From positions 1 to 23,653 of the forward strand of contig CAWJFP010000020.1 in NCBI GenBank assembly GCA_963842155.1: a DNA stretch of 23,653 bases, in the 5' to 3' direction. Every line of letters starts with the position of its first letter. The first letter of the stretch is position 1. The notes beneath the pieces are model-generated. The model searched no databases, was not told the DNA's origin, and was given only the letters and a program-made list of their open reading frames with translations. Below, piece by piece: positions 17,623-23,653 of this stretch. Position numbers and translations under genes: made by a program. This DNA is from CAWJFP01 sp963842155 (GTDB lineage Bacteria; Pseudomonadota; Alphaproteobacteria; JACZXZ01).

Positions 17623-19503
17623 TCAGGCCGGCAGGTCCTGGCGGCTCTCGGATTCTTGCTTGAGCCGCGCGATGAGCAGCTCGAGCGCCATCGCGCCCAG
17701 ATCCTTGCCGCTCCTGAGGCGCACCGCGACGGTGCCGGCTTCGGCCTCGCGCTCGCCCACCACCAGCATATAGGGGATCTTCTCGCTCTGGGCGTTGCGG
17801 ATCTTCTTCTGCATGCGCTCGGCCGACTGGTCGACATCGACGCGCAGCCCCGCCGTGCCGTTGACCACGGGGGCGGCGAGGATCCGATCGCGTACGCTCA
17901 GCGCATAGTCGTTCTGCCGGTCGGTGATGGGGATGACGCGCGCCTGGATGGGCGCGAGCCAGACCGGGAAGGCGCCGCCGAAATGCTCGATGAGGAAGGC
18001 GACGAAGCGCTCATGGCTGCCCAAGGGGGCGCGGTGGATGACATAGACGGGATGCTCCGCCCCGTCGTCGCCGACATAGGAGAGGCCGAAGGTCTCGGTC
18101 GCGAGGAAATCGAGCTGGTTGGTCGAGATGGCGTATTCCGTGCCGATCGCGCTTTTGATCATGAAATCGACCTTGGGGCCGTAGAAGGCCGCCTCGCCCT
18201 CCGCCTCGACGAAGGGATAGCCCGATTCCTTCATCGCCTGGCGGATGATCGCGAGCGCCGCCAGCCACTGCGCCGGCTCGTTGACGTATTTGTCGAGCTT
18301 CTCGAGATCGGGCAGCGCGAGCCGCATGTAATATTCCTTGATACCCATCAGGTCGTAATAGCGCGCATGCAGCCGCATGACGCGAAGGAACTCGTCCTTG
18401 GCCTGGTCGTAGCGGCAATAGATATGCGCGTCGTTCTGGCAGAAGCCGCGCACCCGCATGAGGCCCGAAAGCGCGCCCGAGGGCTCGTAGCGATAGACCT
18501 GGCCGTATTCCGCCAGGCGGATGGGCAGGTCGCGGTAGGAATGCTTGGCCGCGAGATAGAGCTGATGGTGATGCGGGCAATTCATCGGGCGCAGGTAGAA
18601 GTTCTCGCCCTCGATGTCGATCGGCGGATACATGTCGGCTTTGTAGTAGGGCAGATGGCGCGAGCGGTAATAGAGCGCCTCCTTGGTGATCTGCGGCGTG
18701 GCGACGCGCGAATAGCCGTCGCGCCGCTCCTCCTGCTGGGCCAGGAACTCGAGCTCGTCGCGCAGCACCATGCCCTTGGGCAACCAGAGCGGCAGGCCGG
18801 CGCCGACATCGGCCGAGAAGGCGAAAAGCTGCTGCTCCTGCCCGATCTTGCGATGGTCGCGCAGGCGCGCCTGCTCGATCTGCCAGAGCGCGTGCTCGAC
18901 CTCCTCCTTGCTCGGGAAGCAGATGCCGTAGATGCGCTGGAGCTGCGGGTTACGCGCGTCGCCGCGCCAATAGGCGCCGGCCAGCCGCGTGAGCTTGAAA
19001 TGCCCGATCTCGCCGGCGTTCGCCACATGCGGCCCGCGGCAGAGATCGATGAAGTCGCCGGTCTTGTAGAGCGAGATGACCTCGACCCCGCCGGCCCCGG
19101 TGGCGACGCCGACGGCATCGTCGTCGCCCGTATCCTTGGCGACGGCGGTCGAGCCCTTCTCCTTGAGCAGCTCGAGCAGCTCGACCTTGTAGTCCTGGCC
19201 GAGCCGGCGCATGACCTCGATCGCCTCGTCGACCGGCATTTCCATGCGCTCGAAGGGCACTTTCTTGTTCTTCAGCCGCCGCATGCCCTGCTCGATGCGG
19301 TCGAGATCCTCGAGCTTGATGCTCTCGGGCAGCTCGACGTCGTAGTAGAAGCCGTTCTCGATCGCCGGGCCGACGCCGAACTTGGCGCGGGGCCAGATCT
19401 CGTGGATCGCGGCCGCCAGGATATGCGAGCAGGAATGCCGCATCATATGCAGATCCGGCGGCGTCGGCATGTTCTGCGACGGTGCGGGCGCTTTGTCGTT
19501 CAT
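17623..19503 (-). CDS. thrS: threonyl-tRNA synthetase lacking the N-terminal TGS domain
   Basis: Charges tRNA-Thr with threonine in the cytoplasm. The protein has 626 residues from ATG 19503; a GTG at 19512 is in frame, but the GGAAA ribosome site suits the ATG better. The editing domain shows HSCSHILAAAI (HxxxH) and the Cys/His pair in CRGPHVANAG. In the catalytic domain, RPMNCPHH gives the first zinc ligand, NDAHIYC the second and RAPLGSHERF the third; motif 2 is VYRYEPSGALSGLMRVRGFC. The C-terminal anticodon-binding domain runs from about residue 525 (QARVIPITDRQNDYALSVRD, AQSEKIPYMLVVGEREAEAG). It begins almost directly with the editing domain, so the roughly 60-residue TGS domain of E. 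coli-type ThrRS is absent. An insertion near residues 115-140 (STAVAKDTGDDDAVGVATGA) is unusual. The gene is intact, without frameshifts. Confidence 0.94.
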   Translation of the reverse strand: MNDKAPAPSQNMPTPPDLHMMRHSCSHILAAAIHEIWPRAKFGVGPAIENGFYYDVELPESIKLEDLDRIEQGMRRLKNKKVPFERMEMPVDEAIEVMRRLGQDYKVELLELLKEKGSTAVAKDTGDDDAVGVATGAGGVEVISLYKTGDFIDLCRGPHVANAGEIGHFKLTRLAGAYWRGDARNPQLQRIYGICFPSKEEVEHALWQIEQARLRDHRKIGQEQQLFAFSADVGAGLPLWLPKGMVLRDELEFLAQQEERRDGYSRVATPQITKEALYYRSRHLPYYKADMYPPIDIEGENFYLRPMNCPHHHQLYLAAKHSYRDLPIRLAEYGQVYRYEPSGALSGLMRVRGFCQNDAHIYCRYDQAKDEFLRVMRLHARYYDLMGIKEYYMRLALPDLEKLDKYVNEPAQWLAALAIIRQAMKESGYPFVEAEGEAAFYGPKVDFMIKSAIGTEYAISTNQLDFLATETFGLSYVGDDGAEHPVYVIHRAPLGSHERFVAFLIEHFGGAFPVWLAPIQARVIPITDRQNDYALSVRDRILAAPVVNGTAGLRVDVDQSAERMQKKIRNAQSEKIPYMLVVGEREAEAGTVAVRLRSGKDLGAMALELLIARLKQESESRQDLPA

Positions 19504-19577
19504 CGCATGCACTTTCCAGGGCGGCGCGAAAGGATGACCGGAGGCGCCCGAAGCGGGGACACTCGATCCGGAGAGGC

Positions 19578-19607
19578 GATATAGGAACAGGCCCTCGACG
19601 GGGTCAA
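19578..19607 (-). promoter_or_regulatory. sigma-70 promoter of thrS
   Basis: On minus, TTGACC (19602-19607) and TATATC (19578-19583) are separated by 18 bases, about 75 bases upstream of the thrS start. Both boxes are close to consensus and stand out in GC-rich DNA. No T-box or attenuator is visible in the short leader. Confidence 0.6.
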
Positions 19608-19716
19608 CCCCGATATTCGAGACCAGGCGGGTTCGGGTTTACAGCGACGCGGCGAGGCCCTATTTGACGGAGCGGGACGGGGCAGCCCGGACTTCGAGCG
19701 AAAGGCGGCGGCAGAG

Positions 19717-20287
19717 ATGGATGCAATGACGGCGCTCACCACGCGCGCGAGCGCCGTGGCGCTGACCGACCCGGCGCCCGACGACGTGGCGCTCGGGCGC
19801 ATGCTCGAGGCGGCCGTCGCGGCGCCCGACCATGGCAGGCTGAGGCCCTGGCGCTTCATAGCGGTGCGCGGCCCGGCACGGGCGCGGCTCGGCGATCTCC
19901 TGTCGGCCAGCCTGCGCGCGCGCGAGCCCGACGCGCCGGAGGCGCTCCTCGAGAAGGAGCGGCAGAAGCCGCAACGCGCCCCGCTCATCCTGGTGGCCGC
20001 GGCGCCATCTCACCGACAGCCTCAAGATCCCGGCCATCGAGCAGATCGTCGCCGTGGGCGCCGCGGCGCAGAACCTCATCCTCGCGGCCCATGCGCTCGG
20101 CTACGGCGCCATGTGGAAGACGGGCGCGCCCGCTTACGACCCGCGGGTCAAGAAGGCGCTCGGCCTCGCGGAGGACGACCAGATCGTGGGCTTCCTCTAT
20201 CTCGGCACGCAAGCGGGCCCGGCCCCGGCCGTCCGCCGCGCCGCGCCGCGCTCGAACCTTACCGAATGGACGGGTCCGCAGGGGTGA
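19717..20287 (+). CDS. YdjA-type nitroreductase, one frameshift
   Basis: A FMN-dependent NAD(P)H oxidoreductase of the short nitroreductase group; the physiological substrate is not known. The start at 19717 (MDAMTALTTRASAVALTDPA) follows a purine-rich AAAGGCGGCGG stretch. VAAPDHGRLRPWRFIAVRG is the FMN-phosphate-binding start typical of YdjA. An extra C near 20011 breaks the frame; without it the reading is LVAAAHLTDSLKIPAIEQIV. The rest has VGAAAQNLILAAHALGYGAM and WKTGAPAYDPRVKKALGL, then FLYLGT, and ends NLTEWTGPQG. About 189 residues after repair, as in YdjA. It is divergent from thrS and converges with higA, whose stop is 5 bases away. Confidence 0.85.
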
Positions 20288-20291
20288 TCGG

Positions 20292-20579
20292 CTAGGCCGC
20301 GTCGGCCTTGCGCACGCGACGGGCGATGTCGGCTCCGTATTCGCGCTCGACCCGGGCGATCTCGTACTGGCTCTGCAGGCCGAGCCAGAATTCCGGGCCA
20401 TTGCCGAAATAGCGACCGAGCCTTACGGCGGTGTCGGCGGTAATCGCGCGGCGGTCATTGAGGATGTCCGTGATCCGGCCCGAAGGAACCGCGAGGTCGA
20501 TGGCCAGGCGGTTGGCGCTCAGGCCGCGGGCCTCGAGCTCGCGTCGCAGAAGCCGGCCGGGATGCGCAAGGGGCGGCAT
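20292..20579 (-). CDS. higA: HigA-type antitoxin (XRE-family HTH)
   Basis: A 95-residue antitoxin that should bind HigB and repress its own operon. MPPLAHPGRLLRRELEARGL is the classic HigA start (HPG-x-x-L-x-x-E). The helix-turn-helix covers about residues 20-58 (SANRLAIDLAVPSGRITDIL), followed by the family signature NDRRAITADTAVRLGRYFGN and EFWLGLQSQYEIARVE. ATG 20579 has AAGGA eight bases upstream; ATG 20588 (MTNM) is an alternative. The toxin sequence lies immediately upstream, in the reversed toxin-first order typical of higBA. The toxin and antitoxin frames run together without a stop, discussed separately. Confidence 0.9.
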   Translation of the reverse strand: MPPLAHPGRLLRRELEARGLSANRLAIDLAVPSGRITDILNDRRAITADTAVRLGRYFGNGPEFWLGLQSQYEIARVEREYGADIARRVRKADAA

Positions 20580-20853
20580 GTTCGTCATCCTTTGTGCTAT
20601 TTCCACGTTATAGGCATCGCCTTGGCGAAACTCGAAGCATATGCGCCACCTGCCGCTCACGGTTATGCCCACTGCCTTCACGGTCACCTTTGAGCTTAAT
20701 GGAGTTCGACACTTTTGAGAGGACTGAGCTCGCGCAGCGATTAATCCGCAACAGATGCCTGGCAATAACCGCGCGGACCGTCGGAAATCGCCTGTCGGTC
20801 GGCCCTGGCCCGGCCCGCATCGCCCCTGCTATAAGCCTTGATGCGTGACGGAA
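20580..20853 (-). pseudogene. higB: HigB-type (RelE superfamily) toxin, frameshifted
   Basis: A ribosome-dependent mRNA endonuclease toxin in intact relatives. The N-terminal half is read in one frame (RRFPTVRAVIARHLLRINRC, then SNSIKLKGDREG) and the C-terminal half in another (ITVSGRWRICFEFRQGDAYN, VEIA). Together they give the HigB pattern LKGDREG-QW-ITVSGRWRICF-GDAYNVEI. Two missing bases near 20672-20680 (in GGCAG and GCATAA) would explain the change. The start is uncertain: an ATG at 20820 exists, but FRHASRL encoded from 20853 looks like the family's FRHKGL start. No stop separates it from higA in the C-terminal frame. Its 5' part lies within the leader of pccA on the other strand. Confidence 0.62.
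20830..20835 (+). promoter_or_regulatory. possible -10 box for pccA
   Basis: TATAAG in the context TGCTATAAGCC lies about 70 bases upstream of the pccA start. I see no good -35 box at standard spacing. The same bases fall inside the 5' part of higB on the opposite strand, so the two transcription units may overlap. Confidence 0.28.
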
Positions 20854-20904
20854 ACGCCCGTAGAGGCGCTGTCGGCCGGGGGTCAGTCTGGCGGCCGGAG
20901 GGCC

Positions 20905-22894
20905 ATGTTCAAGAAGATCCTGATCGCCAATCGGGGCGAGATCGCCTGCCGGGTCATCCGCACCGCGCGCCGCATGGGCATCGCGACGGTCGCGGTCTAT
21001 TCCGAGGCCGATGCCGACGCGCTCCATGTGCGCGAGGCGGACGAGGCGGTGCCGATCGGCCCGCCGCCGGCGGTGGCGAGCTATCTCGACATCGCGCGCA
21101 TCCTCGAGGCCGTCAAGGCGACGAAGGCCCAGGCGGTGCATCCCGGCTACGGCTTCCTCTCGGAGAACGCCGCCTTCGCGAGCGCACTGGAAGACGCGGG
21201 CGTCGTCTTCATCGCGCCCACGCCCTCGGCCATCGCCGCCATGGGCGACAAGATCGAATCGAAGCGCCTGGCGCTCAAGGCCAAGGTCAGCACGGTGCCG
21301 GGCTACAACGACGTGATCGCCGACGCCGCTGCGGCCGCCCAAGATCGCTCGCGAGGTGGGATATCCGGTGATGATCAAGGCCGCGGCCGGCGGCGGCGGC
21401 AAGGGCATGCGCGTCGCGCGCGACGAGCGCGAGCTGGGCGAAGGCTTCAGGCTGGCGCGCAGCGAGGCCAAATCCAGCTTCGGCGACGACCGCGTGTTCA
21501 TCGAGAAATTCATCGAGGAGCCGCGCCATATCGAAATCCAGGTGCTGGGCGACGCCCATGGCAACATCCTCCATTTGGGCGAGCGCGAATGCTCGATCCA
21601 GCGTCGCCATCAGAAGGTGATCGAGGAATCGCCGAGCCCCTTTCTCGACGCCAAGACGCGCGCCGCCATGGGCGAGCAGGCGGTGGCGCTCGCCCGCGCC
21701 GTCGACTACCGCTCGGCCGGCACGGTCGAGTTCATCGTCGACCGCAAGCGCAATTTCTACTTCCTCGAGATGAACACGCGCCTCCAGGTCGAGCATCCGG
21801 TGACCGAGCTCGTCACCGGCATCGACCTCGTCGAGCAGATGATCCGCGTCGCCGCCGGCGAGCGGCTCGCCTTCCGCCAGGAGGACGTCAGGCAGCAGGG
21901 TTGGGCGATCGAGGCGCGCATCTATGCCGAGGATCCCTTCCGCAAGTTCCTGCCTTCGATCGGCCGGCTCGTGCGCTACCGGGAGCCGGAGGCCGACGGC
22001 CTTAACCTGCGCATCGACAGCGGCGTCTATGAGGGCGGCGAGATCACCGTCTATTACGATCCCATGATCGCCAAGCTGATCACCGGCGGCGGCGATCGCG
22101 CCGAGGCCATCCGCCGCATGCGCGAGGCGCTCGACGCCTTCTACATCCGCGGCCTCAACCACAATATCCCCTTCCTCGCCGCGATCATGCGTCATCCGCG
22201 TTTCGCCGAGGGGCGGCTCTCGACCGGCTTCATCGCCGAGGAGTTCGGCGATTCCTTCGATCCCGCCACGCTCGAGCCGGAGGACCCGCGCCTCTTCGCC
22301 GCGGTGGCCGCCGCCGTGCGCCGCCGCGAGGCCGAGCGCGATGGCGCGATCGACGGCCAGCTTCCGGGGCGCTCCACGAAGCCGCCCGACCGGCTTGTCG
22401 TCGTGCTCGGCGAGGATCATCGCGAGGTCACGCTGCGTCCTGCCGACGGCGGCTACGACCTCGAGATCGACGGCGCGGCTTGCGCGCTGCGCGGCAGCTG
22501 GCGCGTCGGCGAGCCGCTCTTCCGCGGCACGATCGACGGCCGGCCCTTCATCATGCAGGTCGACCGCGAGGGCCTCGCCTACCGTCTGACGCAAGGCGGG
22601 GTGCAGCTCGTGGCGCGCGCCCTGCCGCCCGAGGCCGCCGCCTTCCTCATGATCATGCCGAAAAAGGTCCCGCCGGACCGCTCGCGCTATCTCGTCTCGC
22701 CGATGCCCGGCCTGCTCGTCTCGCTCGCCGTCAGGGAGGGGCAGGAGGTCAAGCTCGGCGAGGAGCTCGCCGTCGTCGAGGCGATGAAGATGGAGAACAT
22801 CCTCCGCGCCGAGCGCGACGGCGTGGTGGCCAAGCTCCACGCCAAGCCCGGCGACAGCCTGGCCGTCGACCAGCCGATCCTGGAGTTCAAATAG
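20905..22894 (+). CDS. pccA: propionyl-CoA carboxylase alpha subunit, one frameshift
   Basis: The biotin-carrying subunit: it carboxylates biotin with ATP and bicarbonate and presents it to PccB, which makes methylmalonyl-CoA. ATG 20905 (MFKKILIANRGEIACRVIRT) has a GGAGGG site; upstream GTG 20845 is less likely. The biotin carboxylase N-domain (VHPGYGFLSENAAFA) precedes an extra C near 21339, whose removal gives AAAKIAREVGYPVMIKAAAG. The ATP-grasp domain has AAAGGGGKGMR, HIEIQVLGD, CSIQRRHQKV and EMNTRLQVEHPVTE. A BT domain (about 480-590) with PDRLVVVLGEDHREVTLRP points to PCC rather than acetyl-CoA carboxylase. The C-terminal biotinyl domain has EAMKMEN with the biotinylated lysine and ends PILEFK. 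About 662 residues, normal. No pccB is present in the window. 3-Methylcrotonyl-CoA carboxylase alpha is the main alternative. Confidence 0.9.
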
Positions 22895-22934
22895 CGGCGA
22901 CGCGACGAGCGGCAACCATGTGCCAAGACGGATC

Positions 22935-23567
22935 ATGAATACGGACGTCGTTGCCTGGCTGCTCTCCATTGTCGCATTCGCCGTCGCGATGTGCGCCACG
23001 CCGGGGCCGAACAACGCCATGGTCGCTTCCTCGGGCGCGACATTTGGCTTCAGGGCCACGCTCCCCCATATGTTGGGCGTCGCCATCGGCTTCCCGGCGA
23101 TGATGGTGGCCGTGGCGCTGGGCGCCGGCGATCTTTTCCACGCCTATCCGGCCGTTCACGACAATCTGAAATGGGTCGGGGCCATCTACCTTCTCTGGCT
23201 TGCCTTCAAGATCGCTACCGCCACGCCGTCGCGAGGCTCCGGCAACTCGGCAATGCGCGAAGATCGAAACGCGGGACGGCCGCTCACTTTCTTCCGGGCG
23301 GCGCTGTTCCAGTGGGTGAATCCGAAGGCTTGGATAGCCGCGCTCAGCGCCATAGCGACATACACGACCGCCGCCGAAGTCTATGTTCAAGCGCTCGTAC
23401 TTGCCGCCATATTCCTCCTCGTCACATTCCCCACGATCGCGTTCTGGACCATGACGGGCGTGGGCGCCGCCAGGCTTCTCAAATCGGAACGCTCGCTCCG
23501 CGCATTCAACATCGGCATGGCCGCGTTGCTGGTGGCGTCGCTGGCGCCGCTCTTGTGGGGAGAGTAA
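22935..23567 (+). CDS. LysE/RhtB-family amino-acid exporter
   Basis: A 210-residue inner-membrane exporter with about six hydrophobic segments. The family signature is near the N-terminus: FAVAMCATPGPNNAMVASSG, matching the TPGPN motif of the LysE superfamily. A further conserved element is FFRAALFQWVNPKAWIAALS, matching the FQ-x-x-NPKAW motif. The C-terminal helix ends LVASLAPLLWGE. The substrate cannot be predicted; homologues export threonine, homoserine, cysteine or lysine. ATG 22935 was chosen; an in-frame GTG at 22920 adds five residues, and neither has a strong ribosome site. It lies 40 bases after pccA on the same strand and may be co-transcribed. The gene is intact. Confidence 0.88.
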   Translation: MNTDVVAWLLSIVAFAVAMCATPGPNNAMVASSGATFGFRATLPHMLGVAIGFPAMMVAVALGAGDLFHAYPAVHDNLKWVGAIYLLWLAFKIATATPSRGSGNSAMREDRNAGRPLTFFRAALFQWVNPKAWIAALSAIATYTTAAEVYVQALVLAAIFLLVTFPTIAFWTMTGVGAARLLKSERSLRAFNIGMAALLVASLAPLLWGE

Positions 23568-23597
23568 GCGCCGCGTTGCGCCGATTGGTGATTTTCC

Positions 23598-23653
23598 ATG
23601 GCCAGCGAAATATCGATCAAATGCCTGCGCGTGCAGGATCGAGGGCCGCGTGC
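23598..23653 (+). CDS. possible 5' end of a further gene (partial)
   Basis: ATG 23598 opens a frame reading MASEISIKCLRVQDRGPRA to the window edge. The start faintly resembles GNAT acetyltransferases (I-x-I-x-x-L-x-x-x-D-R). There is no clear ribosome site and only 18 full codons, so this is a weak call. Confidence 0.25.
   Translation, partial: MASEISIKCLRVQDRGPR

Noticed and set aside
17656..19584. 642-residue open frame on plus, antisense to thrS
   Set aside because: A high-GC antisense shadow with no recognisable domain; thrS on minus is intact.
21287..23086. 599-residue open frame on minus across pccA
   Set aside because: Antisense shadow of pccA and the lysE-family gene; composition is repetitive and no motif is visible.
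1..23653. tRNA genes, rRNA genes or a CRISPR array
   Set aside because: I saw no cloverleaf with a GGTTCGAATCC-like arm, no rRNA sequence, and no regularly spaced repeats. A covariance-model scan would be decisive.

Overview
This window looks like two unrelated genomes joined at about position 3064. Positions 1-3063 are visibly lower in GC. They carry two broken minus-strand genes: a Tat-exported Gfo/Idh/MocA-type oxidoreductase and a glucuronate-isomerase-like (UxaC family) protein. A long perfect inverted repeat lies between them and short direct repeats lie at the left edge. This combination fits Verrucomicrobia or a related lineage. From about 3064 to the end the DNA is very GC-rich and its proteins look alphaproteobacterial, perhaps Rhodospirillales-like. 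The taxonomy on both sides is inference from protein style only.

Layout of the right-hand part: truncated prpE (propionyl-CoA synthetase), a Xi-class glutathionyl-hydroquinone reductase and a membrane-fused spermidine-synthase-like protein, all on minus; an acyl-CoA synthetase and a small secreted protein on plus; a type III restriction-modification locus on minus (res then mod, 10298-16190); an OmpA-domain lipoprotein-sized envelope protein on plus, facing a 53-residue YdcH/DUF465 protein across a bidirectional terminator; thrS on minus with a good sigma-70 promoter; a YdjA-type nitroreductase on plus; a higBA toxin-antitoxin pair on minus; then pccA and a LysE/RhtB exporter on plus, and possibly the first codons of another gene.

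Most of the right-hand genes are housekeeping or general metabolism. PrpE and PccA are consecutive steps of propionate use: propionate to propionyl-CoA, then to methylmalonyl-CoA. The RM locus and higBA are the accessory elements. The target-recognition part of mod is far more AT-rich than its flanks.

The sequence carries many single-base indels, mostly an extra base in or beside a short C run of the coding strand. They break at least eight genes on both sides of the junction, and are densest in res and mod. Conserved motifs survive on both sides of each break, so most are better explained as sequencing error than as gene decay. I did not find a convincing wholly new system. The items most worth a second look are the junction, the mosaic type III RM locus, the TGS-less ThrRS, and the higB/higA arrangement overlapping the pccA leader.
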